A stretch of DNA of 64,000 nt, from assembly GCA_000724175.1 (NCBI GenBank), contig JPGV01000009.1, forward strand, positions 1-64,000, given 5' to 3'. The stretch is from [Candidatus Thermochlorobacteriaceae] bacterium GBChlB. GTDB lineage: Bacteria > Bacteroidota > Chlorobiia > Chlorobiales > Thermochlorobacteraceae. The position numbers were made by a program, and so were the translations under genes. Each line of letters begins with the position of its first letter. The stretch's first letter is position 1. The notes beneath the pieces were generated by a model, which worked only from the letters and a program-made list of their open reading frames with translations, was not told the origin of the DNA and did no database searches. Below, one piece after another: positions 42,088 through 50,897 of this stretch.

Positions 42088-43038
42088 ATGGCGAAAACGA
42101 TTATCCTAACAGGGGCAACTGGTCTCATTGGCTCGTCCATTTTTGAGAAACTCACCCAGCGAGGCGACCGTGTGATTGTCTTCGCACGCGACCCTGACAC
42201 TGCAAGAGAGAAATTACCTAACGCCGCAAGCTATGTTCGCTGGGACGCGGAGAAATCCGACGAGCAATCTAACAGCAATTGGCGCAGCTCGATTGGTCAG
42301 GCAGATGCAATCATCCACCTCGCGGGTGTTCCTGTTGCAGAGCGTTGGAACGATGAATACAAAAAGCGTATTTACGATTCTCGTATTCTCAGCACCAGAA
42401 ATTTAGTCTCGGCAATCGAGGCGTCGGCGAAAAAACCAGACGCATTTATTTCTGCGTCAGGCATTGGCTACTACGGCATTCAGCCGCAGCAACATGATGT
42501 GCCTGAATTAACCGAGTCAAGTCCAGCCGCAACAGATTTTTTAGCGAACGTCTGTGTGGATTGGGAAGCTGAAGCCTTACGCGCCGAAACGCTCGGTGTC
42601 AGAACAGCGGTGATTCGCACGGGTGTGGTTCTCTCGACCAGAGGCGGCGCGCTGGAAAAAATGCTCACACCGTTCAAACTGTTCGCAGGCGGACCGATTG
42701 GCGGTGGCGGACAATGGGTTTCGTGGATTCACTTGGACGATGAAGTTGCCATTTTCTTGTATGCGTTGGATAATGCCGGCGTCCGTGGAGCTTTGAACGC
42801 CACCGCGCCAAAAGCGGTAACGATGTCCGACTTGGCTCGCAGTTTAGGAAGAGCGCTATCGCGTCCGTCGCTCTTTCCAGTGCCGAAGGCAGCGTTGCAA
42901 CTCTTGTTCGGCGAAGCAGCCGATGTGGTCGCCGAAGGACAACGCGTCGCGCCGAAGCGATTGACGGAATTGGGATTCCGGTTCTCTTACCAAGATGTGG
43001 ATGCGGCTCTGAAAGACCTATTAGCGCGCTCTGCCTGA
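42088..43038 (+). CDS. SDR39U1-like NAD(P)-dependent epimerase family protein
   Basis: A protein of 316 residues from the ATG at 42088. It begins MAKTIILTGATGLIGSSIF with the extended-SDR cofactor motif TGATGLIG, has IIHLAGVPVAERWNDEYKKRIYDSRI near residue 80, ISASGIGYYGI near 127 with the Tyr-x3-Lys site altered in this family, and the C-terminal HLDDEVAIFLYAL. These are features of the TIGR01777 group (E. coli YfcH, human SDR39U1), whose substrate is unknown. It has its own promoter and lies about 110 bases before the histidine kinase gene. Confidence 0.85.
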   Translation: MAKTIILTGATGLIGSSIFEKLTQRGDRVIVFARDPDTAREKLPNAASYVRWDAEKSDEQSNSNWRSSIGQADAIIHLAGVPVAERWNDEYKKRIYDSRILSTRNLVSAIEASAKKPDAFISASGIGYYGIQPQQHDVPELTESSPAATDFLANVCVDWEAEALRAETLGVRTAVIRTGVVLSTRGGALEKMLTPFKLFAGGPIGGGGQWVSWIHLDDEVAIFLYALDNAGVRGALNATAPKAVTMSDLARSLGRALSRPSLFPVPKAALQLLFGEAADVVAEGQRVAPKRLTELGFRFSYQDVDAALKDLLARSA

Positions 43039-43148
43039 GCACTGATAGGGTCGTTCTTATTGAAGTGGCACATTCGCGCAGCGCGTCGCACCCAAGCCGA
43101 TTTATATGTTTGGTCAACACTCTAACTCTATCGAAGCGATACAGCGTT

Positions 43149-44786
43149 ATGGCGGACAAAAAAGACAAAAAAGAAGGGCAACTAAATTTCCAATACACCG
43201 AGTTGGTTATCTACGGCGTCTTGTTCCTGACGCTTGTCGCATCGGTGTTCGTTTTGAACATCACTATTGCCAACGACAGCCGACGCGATACCGAGCAAAT
43301 CTTCTGCGCGACAAAGCAGCAAGAGTATTGGCAGCGCTCGCTGCGCAGTTTGCTCAAAACTCAAACCACGCAAGCGGAAGTTGAAGCCATCACCTCTGAT
43401 TCGCTGCTAATGACGATGCCCGACCAACAAGCGCTGGTCGAAACCAAACGCAAAATTATTGACACGGTCTTTACCAATTATCGTCATACAATTGAGGACT
43501 TCAGCAAAACGGTAAAGGCGTTGGATAAGGGCGACGATCAGCTCCGTATTGAAGGCACGGAATACGCCATTGACGCAGTGAAAGACCCGCGCGCGCGCGT
43601 CTTCATTGAAGACATTGCGCAGCGTTGGTATCCGCGCGCCGACACCCTGATTGGCGTTTCGCATCAATACGCTGGCACGCGCAAACTCGATGCGAATCTC
43701 TTGCTTGCTTCAATCGACTTCGCCATTCAAAACGATGAGAGCATCTTGACGGCGAACCGTGAGTTTATCGTCAAATTAGGTGAGCTATCTACGGAACGCA
43801 TCAACTCGCTGCAACGCATTCAGATTCTCGCGCTCGTTGCAGGCATCGCCGTGTTTATCGCTATGGCGGTTCGCTTAACGATTTCGCTTCGCAAGCAACA
43901 ACAAATCATCGCCGAGTCGCAAGGTCAGCTCATTCAATCGGAGAAAATGGCGTCGCTCGGTCAAATGGTCGCTGGCTTGGCGCACGAAATGAACACGCCA
44001 CTTGGCTTTGTGAGAAATAACGTTGAAATCATCACCGAAAACGAAAAAGAATTTCATCATGCCCTGCAGCAAAGTAGCGCGGTGCTGAAAGACCTCGTTA
44101 AAGGCAACTATGCCGATGTGGAGAACAGCATTCCGAAAGCCATTGAGAAAATCAATGAAATCGAGAGCATCGGCATGATTGACGAGAACCGCTCCATGCT
44201 CGAGGGCGCCATTCAAGGGTTGGACAGAATCCAAGAGCTTATCATCAACCTCAAAAACTTCTCGCGCCTCGACCAGAGCATGATGCAGAGCGCGAATGTA
44301 AACGAATGTTTGGATTCAACGCTTGTCATCGCCAACCACATCTTGAAGCGGCACATGACCGTCGAAAAGCACTATGGTCAAGTCCCGAACATCCTTTGTG
44401 CGCCATCGCAGCTTAACCAAGTCTTTTTGAACATCATCACCAACGCGGCGCACGCCACCGAAGACCGTGGACGCGGCACGCTGACACTGAAAACCAGCGT
44501 CCAAAAAGACCAAGTGGTGGTTCAAATTTCCGACGACGGTCCGGGCATTCCGAAAGAAATTATCAACAAAATTTTCGACCCGTTCTTCACCACGAAGCCC
44601 GTCGGCAAAGGCACAGGCATGGGGCTGTCTATCTCGAAAAAAATTATTGAGGAAGGACACAACGGACGCATTGATGTAAAAACCGAAAAAGGCAAAGGCA
44701 CCGACTTCTTCATTTACCTGCCCATGAAGAAATCGGAAATTCAAGACAACGAAAAAGTCTTTGATTCTGCGCCGGTCTTTAACTAA
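43149..44786 (+). CDS. membrane-bound sensor histidine kinase
   Basis: A protein of 545 residues from the ATG at 43149. Two membrane helices (about 18-38 and 225-245) frame a periplasmic domain of some 185 residues that looks all-helical, like a four-helix bundle. The cytoplasmic part has the H box GLAHEMNTPLGFVRNN with His279 and a long helical insert, then the ATPase domain with NVNECLDSTLVIANHI, NIITNAAHAT (N box), DDGPGI and GKGTGMGLSISKK. The H box AHEMNTPLG is typical of the HPK4-like kinases. The next gene, 86 bases on, encodes a protein with two receiver domains and is the most likely partner. The sensed signal is unknown. Confidence 0.88.
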   Translation: MADKKDKKEGQLNFQYTELVIYGVLFLTLVASVFVLNITIANDSRRDTEQIFCATKQQEYWQRSLRSLLKTQTTQAEVEAITSDSLLMTMPDQQALVETKRKIIDTVFTNYRHTIEDFSKTVKALDKGDDQLRIEGTEYAIDAVKDPRARVFIEDIAQRWYPRADTLIGVSHQYAGTRKLDANLLLASIDFAIQNDESILTANREFIVKLGELSTERINSLQRIQILALVAGIAVFIAMAVRLTISLRKQQQIIAESQGQLIQSEKMASLGQMVAGLAHEMNTPLGFVRNNVEIITENEKEFHHALQQSSAVLKDLVKGNYADVENSIPKAIEKINEIESIGMIDENRSMLEGAIQGLDRIQELIINLKNFSRLDQSMMQSANVNECLDSTLVIANHILKRHMTVEKHYGQVPNILCAPSQLNQVFLNIITNAAHATEDRGRGTLTLKTSVQKDQVVVQISDDGPGIPKEIINKIFDPFFTTKPVGKGTGMGLSISKKIIEEGHNGRIDVKTEKGKGTDFFIYLPMKKSEIQDNEKVFDSAPVFN

Positions 44787-44807
44787 AAATTTTATTCAAC
44801 GACAGGG

Positions 44808-44838
44808 TTCGCAGTTACGCTCGAAAGCGTTATCTTTG
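44808..44838 (+). promoter_or_regulatory. candidate promoter of the dual-receiver gene
   Basis: TATCTTTG at 44831-44838 matches the -7 box fully; TTCG at 44808-44811, 19 bases upstream, is a poor -33. The ATG at 44873 follows 34 bases later. Confidence 0.45.
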
Positions 44839-44872
44839 CTAATCCATCATTCACCGAGAAAGCATTACAAAC

Positions 44873-45868
44873 ATGGCTGCACCAAATTCTAATATCAACA
44901 TCTTGCTTGTCGACGACGAACCGCTCGTGCTGCAATCGCTCTCTGCGACATTTCGCCGTCAGTATAATGTCTTCACCGCAAATAACGGCAAAGACGCTAT
45001 TGAGGTGGTTCGCCAGAACACGATTCACGTCGTTCTTAGCGACCAGCGTATGCCCGGCATGTTGGGACACGAAGTGTTGAGAATTATCAAGACCATTAGT
45101 CCCAGCACCATTCGCATTCTGCTGACGGGCTATTCTGACCTCGATGCCATTATGAACTCGGTTAATTCCGGCGAAGTATTCCGTTATCTCACCAAGCCGT
45201 GGAAAGTCGACCAGCTGCGCGAAACCGTGAGCGCCGCCGCCGAAATTGCAATGAAGGTCAGCCAAGTTTATCCGAACAAAGCGGACATTATGCGCTCCGG
45301 CGCGGCGGCAACCGCTGAAGGAGTTGTCGAGGAGGAGGTTGCGCCGCCGCCCGCGCCGACTGAAAAAGAAAATCTGCTCATCGTCGAGTTCAACCGCGAG
45401 CAGCTCAACACGATGATTAAAGTCTTTGAAAAGAAATATGCGGTTTTGCCTGCCGCCTCGATTCAAGAAGCCTTTGACCAAATGTCGAAGAATCAGGTCT
45501 CGGTCATGGTCAGCGATTTGAACCTGAACAGCGAAGATGGCTTAGACTTTCTCTACGCGGTCAAACAAGAATATCCGAACATCGTTATTATTCTCTTGAC
45601 GCAAGTGCGCGACGCGCTCTTGGCGATTAAATCCATCAACGAGTTTCAGGTATATCGCTACCATGTCAAGCCGTGTTCGGTGGAAGATTTAGACAAGACC
45701 ATTCAATCGGCAATGGCACGGGCGCGCACCTACAAAGTGCAACCGACACGCAACATTCACGCGATTGCCAAAGAAGTTGCGCCCCAACTCGTCGAGAAAG
45801 AGGCTACCGAAAAAGGCAACTGGTGGCGTGAAAAACTCCGCGCTGCAAAACGCTTCTTCGGCGGCTAA
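44873..45868 (+). CDS. response regulator with two receiver domains
   Basis: A 331-residue protein. The first receiver (about 8-125) has LLVDDEP, phosphoacceptor Asp in VVLSDQRMPGM and Lys in YLTKPWK. A Glu/Pro-rich linker (EEEVAPPPAPTEKE) leads to the second receiver (about 165-285) with MVSDLNLNSEDG and HVKPCS; its first acidic motif is replaced by IVEFN, so it is likely poorly phosphorylated. The C-terminus is a basic helix (NWWREKLRAAKRFFGG). The first domain resembles RpfG-type regulators but no HD-GYP domain follows. It probably works with the kinase at 43149. Output is unknown. Confidence 0.82.
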   Translation: MAAPNSNINILLVDDEPLVLQSLSATFRRQYNVFTANNGKDAIEVVRQNTIHVVLSDQRMPGMLGHEVLRIIKTISPSTIRILLTGYSDLDAIMNSVNSGEVFRYLTKPWKVDQLRETVSAAAEIAMKVSQVYPNKADIMRSGAAATAEGVVEEEVAPPPAPTEKENLLIVEFNREQLNTMIKVFEKKYAVLPAASIQEAFDQMSKNQVSVMVSDLNLNSEDGLDFLYAVKQEYPNIVIILLTQVRDALLAIKSINEFQVYRYHVKPCSVEDLDKTIQSAMARARTYKVQPTRNIHAIAKEVAPQLVEKEATEKGNWWREKLRAAKRFFGG

Positions 45869-45906
45869 GCTTTTTTTTACATCGAGCCGTTCTCGTTGTA
45901 TTTTTG

Positions 45907-45933
45907 AGCAGCTTTCAAACAAGCTGCTTTTTT
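45907..45933 (+). terminator. intrinsic terminator after the dual-receiver gene
   Basis: AGCAGCTT at 45907-45914 pairs with AAGCTGCT at 45921-45928, followed by six T. Confidence 0.88.
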
Positions 45934-45952
45934 ATTTCGATAAACAAACGTT

Positions 45953-46666
45953 ATGTATCGCGTAGCCCTGTCCGAATTTGAAGGACCGCTTGACCTTCTT
46001 CTGTTTTTCATCAAGCGCGACGAGCTGAACATCTACGACATTCCAATTTCGAAAATCACCAAGGACTTCATTGAATATCTTGACGCGTTGCAGACGCTGA
46101 ATCTGGAAGTCGCGTCGGATTTTATTTATATGGCGAGTGTTTTAATGAGCATCAAGGCGAAAATGCTTCTGCCGCGTCCCGACCTTGCCGACGGCGAACT
46201 CGATGAATTCGACCCGCGCACCGAACTTGTGCAGAAACTTTTGGAATACAAACGCTTCAAAGAAATGGCGGCGGCAATGCAAATGCAGGAAGAACTGCGC
46301 CGTAAATTGTTTCCGCGCTTGCAGTTCGAGCATGTCGATGCGCCGCTTGCCGAAGAGTTGCGCCGCCCAACGCTTTTCGATTTGATTCAGGCATATAAAT
46401 ACGCGCTCGACCACGCGCCCAAAAAAACCGTCCACGAAATTCGAAAAATTCCCGTAACAATTGAAGCACAAACCGACTTTTTGTTGCGCCGCTTGAACGA
46501 AAAAGTGCAACTCTCGTTCTTCGAGCTCGTTTCCGAGTTTGACCGTATCACGATTGTTGTAACATTTCTTGCCGTGCTGGAAATGGCAAAAAGCCGTTTG
46601 GTGTCCATACTCGTGCGCGACGACCACAACGACTTTTGGATTTCGCGCAAAGAACATCTCAACTAA
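45953..46666 (+). CDS. scpA: chromosome segregation and condensation protein ScpA
   Basis: A 237-residue kleisin. It starts MYRVALSEFEGPLDLLLFFI, the universal ScpA opening, continues with LNIYDIPISKITKDFIEYLD and SDFIYMASVLMSIKAKMLLPRP, and ends in a winged-helix region (TFLAVLEMAKSRLVSILV). With ScpB it closes the SMC ring and helps condense the chromosome. ScpB is not in the window. It has a terminator before it and a short gap to the DUF1015 gene, so those two may form one unit. Confidence 0.93.
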   Translation: MYRVALSEFEGPLDLLLFFIKRDELNIYDIPISKITKDFIEYLDALQTLNLEVASDFIYMASVLMSIKAKMLLPRPDLADGELDEFDPRTELVQKLLEYKRFKEMAAAMQMQEELRRKLFPRLQFEHVDAPLAEELRRPTLFDLIQAYKYALDHAPKKTVHEIRKIPVTIEAQTDFLLRRLNEKVQLSFFELVSEFDRITIVVTFLAVLEMAKSRLVSILVRDDHNDFWISRKEHLN

Positions 46667-46698
46667 TTTTTCAACTCATTTACTTTCAAACCATTGCT

Positions 46699-47973
46699 AT
46701 GCCAGACATTGCCGCCTTCAAAGGAATCGTCTATAACAGCGACCGCGTTGGCAACTATGAACATGTCTTGTGTCCGCCTTACGACGTGATTCCGCCCGAT
46801 ATGCAAGAGGCGCTTTACGCCCAGTCCGATTACAACGCCGTGCGACTCGAGCTGCCCAAAGAAGACAACAAATACGACATCGCAGCAGAACGCCTAACGA
46901 CTTGGCTTCGCGACGGCATTTTAAAGCAGCACGATACAGACGCTATTTACCCTTATCACCAAACCTTCACCACGAAAGACGGCGCACGCTACACGCGCAA
47001 AGGCTTTATCGCACTCTGTAAACTTTATGAATTTGACAAAGGCATTGTATTGCCGCACGAGCGGACTTTGTCGGGACCGAAGAAAGACCGCTTGCAACTT
47101 TTCATTAAAACGAAAACCAACATCAGCCCAATTTTCGGACTCTACGGCGATAAAGAAAAAATCGTTGACCGTGCGATTGACGCTTTCACTGCGTCGAGCC
47201 GCCCTTACATCGACGCGGAAGATTACCAACACACGCGCAATTTGGTTTGGAAATTAGACGACGCCGAAATTATCCAAACGGTCAAATCTGTCTTGCGCGA
47301 AAAACAGATGTTCATCGCCGACGGACATCACCGCTACGAAACCGCCATTGCCTATCGCAACCTTCGACGCGAGGAACATCCGCACTACACCGGCAACGAA
47401 GCGTATAATTACATCATGATGTTTATGACGAACATCTATGACGACGGGCTGGTGGTGTTTCCGACACATCGATTGGTTCATAGCCTGCCAACGCTTGATT
47501 TGACTGGGCTTTTGGAGAATCTTCATGCGTTTTTCGGCGTTCAGGAACTTGCCGACAAAAAGAAAGTAAAAGACTTTCTCGCGCTCTATCCGCATGGTGC
47601 ATTTGGTTTGGTTACTAAAGAAAAATTCTACGGTGTGCATTTGGCGAGCGATTTGGATAAAGCCATTCCCGAAGCATTGCCGCGCGAATTGAAGTCGCTT
47701 GACGTGGTCTTGCTACATCACTTGATTTTAGGTAAAATGCTCGGTATCACGACGGAGGCGCAGGCGCTGCAAACCCATTTGAATTATTCGAAGGACTTTG
47801 ACGAGGTATTCAATGTGGTCGAGAGCGGCAAAGCGCAACTTGGATTTTTGATGAACCCGACGAGCGTCGCGGAAGTCGAAGCCGTCTCGAGAATCGGCGA
47901 AGTGATGCCGCAAAAATCGACATTCTTTTATCCGAAAGTTCTCACGGGCGTGGTGATGAACTCGATTGCTTAG
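46699..47973 (+). CDS. DUF1015 family protein
   Basis: A protein of 424 residues from the ATG at 46699 (MPDIAAFKGIVYNSDRVG). It has the family segments LCPPYDVIPPDMQEALYA, the RKGFIALCKLYEFDKGIVLPHERTLSGPKKDRL region, MFIADGHHRYETAIAYRN and FMTNIYDDGLVVFPTHRLVH. DUF1015 proteins are often encoded next to serine-pathway genes and are thought to be kinases that use ADP or related donors, but no such neighbour is here. The His-Glu motif DGHHRYE is probably part of the active site. Function remains open. Confidence 0.85.
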   Translation: MPDIAAFKGIVYNSDRVGNYEHVLCPPYDVIPPDMQEALYAQSDYNAVRLELPKEDNKYDIAAERLTTWLRDGILKQHDTDAIYPYHQTFTTKDGARYTRKGFIALCKLYEFDKGIVLPHERTLSGPKKDRLQLFIKTKTNISPIFGLYGDKEKIVDRAIDAFTASSRPYIDAEDYQHTRNLVWKLDDAEIIQTVKSVLREKQMFIADGHHRYETAIAYRNLRREEHPHYTGNEAYNYIMMFMTNIYDDGLVVFPTHRLVHSLPTLDLTGLLENLHAFFGVQELADKKKVKDFLALYPHGAFGLVTKEKFYGVHLASDLDKAIPEALPRELKSLDVVLLHHLILGKMLGITTEAQALQTHLNYSKDFDEVFNVVESGKAQLGFLMNPTSVAEVEAVSRIGEVMPQKSTFFYPKVLTGVVMNSIA

Positions 47974-48045
47974 AAGTAAAGACACCTTTGTTCCATATCC
48001 GTATAAGAGACGAAATTTGTTAATCCATTTGAGTTTTCTTGATTG

Positions 48046-49599
48046 ATGCGATACAAAATTCTTTGGGCAGACGACGAGATTGATTATCTAAAACCGCACA
48101 TTATGTTTTTGACCGACAAGGGTTACGATGTAACAACCGTCGCCAACGGTGAAGACGCAGTACAACTTTCGCGCGAGACGAAATTCGACATTGTGTTTTT
48201 AGATGAACAAATGCCGGGCATTGGCGGCTTGACCGCGCTGTCGGAGATAAAATCCATCTCGCCCTCGACGCCCGTCGTGATGATTACGAAGAACGAGACG
48301 GAGTCGATTATGGAAAAAGCGATTGGCAAAAAAATTTCGGAGTATCTTATTAAGCCCGTCAATCCGAATCAAATTTTGCTGGCGTGCAAAAAGCTCTTGG
48401 AGTCGGAGCGGCTGAAAGGCGACGCCGTTACGCGCGATTACATTCAGGAGTTCAATCGTATTTCACAGGAACTCGTTACGCCGCTCACGGCTGAACATTG
48501 GATAGATATTCACTCTCGGCTGGCGCAATGGGAAGTGGAATTAGACAGCCACCCGCATGTCGATTTACGCCAAACGCTGCTCGACCAAAAGCGCGAGTGC
48601 AACTTGGAATTTGGAAAGTTCATTGAGCGTAGCTACCGCAACTGGATTCACAGCGATAAAGGTAACCGGCCAATGCTCTCGGTCGATGTGCTTGAAAAAA
48701 AAGTCGCACCGGAAATTCAGCCGGGCAAGTCGGTCTTTCTCTTTGTCGTCGATTGCCTGCGGCTTGACCAATGGTTGGTGATGGAAAAAATCTTGCACCC
48801 AATGTTCAAAGTCGAGCGCGATGCATACATCGGCATTTTGCCTTCTGCCACGCCGTATGCACGGAACTCGATTTTTAGCGGGCTGTTTCCCGCCGATATG
48901 GAAAAACGCTACCCAACGCTCTGGGCGGACAATCAAGACGACGAACACAGCAAGAACAAATACGAAGCTGAATTTCTGCAAGACTTCTTCACGCGCCGAC
49001 GTATTGCTGTCAAAGATGTCAAATACGCTAAACTCGTCAGCGCGGACGACAGCCGACAATACGAGCAAGGCATCGGCACACAATTGAAACATCAACTCAA
49101 CGCAGTGGTGGTAAACTTCGTCGATATTCTCGCGCACAGCCGTTCTGATTCGCAGCTCATCAAAGAGCTTTCGCCCGACGAGTCCGCGTTTCGCTCGCTG
49201 ACAAAAACGTGGTTCGAGCATTCGGCGTTTTTGCGCATGCTCAAAACGCTCTCGAAACAAAAAGCAACGATTTTAATTACGACTGACCACGGCAGCATTC
49301 GTTGCATGCGCCCGACGAAAGCCATCGGCGACCGCGAAGCCTCGACGAACCTGCGCTATAAGTTCGGGCGAAATTTGCAATGCGAACAAAAGAACGCCGT
49401 CTATATCAAGACACCGAGCGACTACCGTTTGCCCAATCACGGCTTGAACGTGAATTACATCATTGCCAAAGAAGATTATTATTTCGTTTATCCGACGAAT
49501 TATCATAAATACGTCAATCAATACAAAGATTCCTTTCAGCATGGCGGCATTTCGCTTGATGAACTCGTCGTGCCGATGATTCGACTAACAGCAAAGTGA
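48046..49599 (+). CDS. porX: type IX secretion regulator PorX (receiver plus PglZ domain)
   Basis: A protein of 517 residues from the ATG at 48046. Residues 1-120 are a receiver domain (ILWADDE, phospho-Asp53 in FLDEQMPG, Lys in LIKPVN). Residues about 210-517 are an alkaline-phosphatase-superfamily PglZ domain: FVVDCLRLDQW (metal-binding Asp), the nucleophile Thr269 in LPSATPYARNS, TTDHGSIRC and FQHGGISLDE with metal-binding His. This fusion is PorX, which in Porphyromonas and Flavobacterium controls type IX secretion with the kinase PorY and degrades cyclic oligonucleotides with zinc. PorY is not in the window. tsaE begins five bases after the stop. With porV at 4494 it supports a working type IX system. 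Confidence 0.9.
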   Translation: MRYKILWADDEIDYLKPHIMFLTDKGYDVTTVANGEDAVQLSRETKFDIVFLDEQMPGIGGLTALSEIKSISPSTPVVMITKNETESIMEKAIGKKISEYLIKPVNPNQILLACKKLLESERLKGDAVTRDYIQEFNRISQELVTPLTAEHWIDIHSRLAQWEVELDSHPHVDLRQTLLDQKRECNLEFGKFIERSYRNWIHSDKGNRPMLSVDVLEKKVAPEIQPGKSVFLFVVDCLRLDQWLVMEKILHPMFKVERDAYIGILPSATPYARNSIFSGLFPADMEKRYPTLWADNQDDEHSKNKYEAEFLQDFFTRRRIAVKDVKYAKLVSADDSRQYEQGIGTQLKHQLNAVVVNFVDILAHSRSDSQLIKELSPDESAFRSLTKTWFEHSAFLRMLKTLSKQKATILITTDHGSIRCMRPTKAIGDREASTNLRYKFGRNLQCEQKNAVYIKTPSDYRLPNHGLNVNYIIAKEDYYFVYPTNYHKYVNQYKDSFQHGGISLDELVVPMIRLTAK

Positions 49600-49603
49600 A
49601 TTT

Positions 49604-50062
49604 TTGACCAAAAATTTTCTTTCACGCGGCAGCGAAGAAACCCGCGAATATGCTCGCCAGTTTGCTTGCACGTTGCAGCGTGGCGACGCCGTTGCGCTTA
49701 CGGGCGGACTCGGCGCGGGCAAAACCGAATTCACGCGCGGCATTGCCGATGTGTTCAATGTTTCTGCCGATGTAACCAGCCCGACCTTCACGCTGCTCAA
49801 CATCTACAACGGCACATGGCGTGGCGAAAGCGTGTCGCTCTACCACTTCGATTGGTATCGCTTGGAAACCCGCAATGAGCTCTACAACATTGGAATCGAC
49901 GAGTATCTTTACGGCGATGGGATTTCGATTATCGAATGGGCTGACCGATTCTTGGACGCCCTTCCGAAACACAGCCGGCGCGTCAACATTGATGTTGTCG
50001 GCGAGACGGAGCGCTTGATTATCATCGAGGGTGGTTTGCCGATTGCCCGCGCCACTTTTTAA
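49604..50062 (+). CDS. tsaE: tRNA threonylcarbamoyladenosine biosynthesis ATPase TsaE
   Basis: A 152-residue P-loop ATPase. Walker A is GGLGAGKTEF near residue 34, followed by VTSPTFTLLNIY and the family's YHFDWYRLE segment, and Walker-B-like ISIIEWADRF. TsaE drives the TsaB/TsaD complex that makes t6A at position 37 of ANN-decoding tRNAs. The only reasonable start is a TTG at 49604, since no in-frame ATG occurs before the P-loop. It lies 5 bases after porX and 4 bases before tsaB, so all three are probably co-transcribed. Confidence 0.9.
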   Translation: MTKNFLSRGSEETREYARQFACTLQRGDAVALTGGLGAGKTEFTRGIADVFNVSADVTSPTFTLLNIYNGTWRGESVSLYHFDWYRLETRNELYNIGIDEYLYGDGISIIEWADRFLDALPKHSRRVNIDVVGETERLIIIEGGLPIARATF

Positions 50063-50066
50063 CGCC

Positions 50067-50768
50067 ATGAAGTTACTTGCAATTGAATGTTCTCACCCGC
50101 CCATGAGCGTCGCCGTTCAAGCGGACGACCGTGTTGTTCTCAAGGTCGGGTCGGTCTGGCAAAAAACATCGGAAGAGATTATCCCGCTTATTGACACGGC
50201 GCTGAACGAGGCAGGACTCTCGCCGCATGACTTAGATGCCATTGTTATCTCCGAAGGGCCGGGGTCGTTTACCGCCTTGCGCATCGGGTTCTCAACGGCA
50301 AAAGGGCTTTGCTTTGCACTGGAAAAGCCGCTGGTCGCCGTCGGCACGCTCGATGCAATCGCTGCATCAGTCGCTCACGATGTTGAATCAGAAACGATTG
50401 TGTCGCTTATTTATTCAAAGGCAGACGAATTTTACGTCGGCATCGCAAGCCGAAATACCTTGATTTATCAAGCCTTCACAACCGATGAACCGTCGGTAAA
50501 AAAAACTTATCTAACAATTTCCGAACTCGAGGAGCGCCTTGGGAAAGGAACTGATGCAGTGGTTGTTGGGCGTGTTGCTGAGCGGTGGCGCGATGTGTTG
50601 AATGAGAAATTTCATTGGAAAGACGCAACTCAGTTTTCAGCGCAGACCTTGCTTGGGCTTGGCGAGGAAAAATTGCGCCGTAAGCGCTTTACCGCGCTCG
50701 AGACAGCCGAGCCGTTTTACATCAAACAGTTTGAGGCGAAGACCAGCGAGAGAAAATTTTTCGGATGA
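50067..50768 (+). CDS. tsaB: tRNA threonylcarbamoyladenosine biosynthesis protein TsaB
   Basis: A protein of 233 residues from the ATG at 50067 (MKLLAIECSHPPMSVAV). The first half is an actin-like fold with LDAIVISEGPGSFTALRIGFSTAKGL, the family's signature, and LVAVGTLDAIAAS. TsaB binds TsaD and TsaE in t6A synthesis. The C-terminal half is variable, as usual. The longer open frame from 50031 overlaps tsaE and is not used. A pair of hairpins follows the gene. Confidence 0.92.
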   Translation: MKLLAIECSHPPMSVAVQADDRVVLKVGSVWQKTSEEIIPLIDTALNEAGLSPHDLDAIVISEGPGSFTALRIGFSTAKGLCFALEKPLVAVGTLDAIAASVAHDVESETIVSLIYSKADEFYVGIASRNTLIYQAFTTDEPSVKKTYLTISELEERLGKGTDAVVVGRVAERWRDVLNEKFHWKDATQFSAQTLLGLGEEKLRRKRFTALETAEPFYIKQFEAKTSERKFFG

Positions 50769-50778
50769 CATTTTGCTT

Positions 50779-50811
50779 GTGCTGGCGCACGTCTTGCGCT
50801 GGCGCACGTTT
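50779..50811 (+). terminator. probable terminator after tsaB
   Basis: The 12-base unit GCTGGCGCACGT occurs twice in a row here (once after CTTGT, once after CTTGC). GTGC/GCAC and TGCG/CGCA pairings form an interrupted hairpin, followed by five T. Confidence 0.5.
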
Positions 50812-50897
50812 TTATTCTTCACAGGAAATTTTAACTTTCACTGTTGGTGTTACATCAGACGTTTCGTCCTCTGTAATCTTTTAGAAAAACAACTGAA

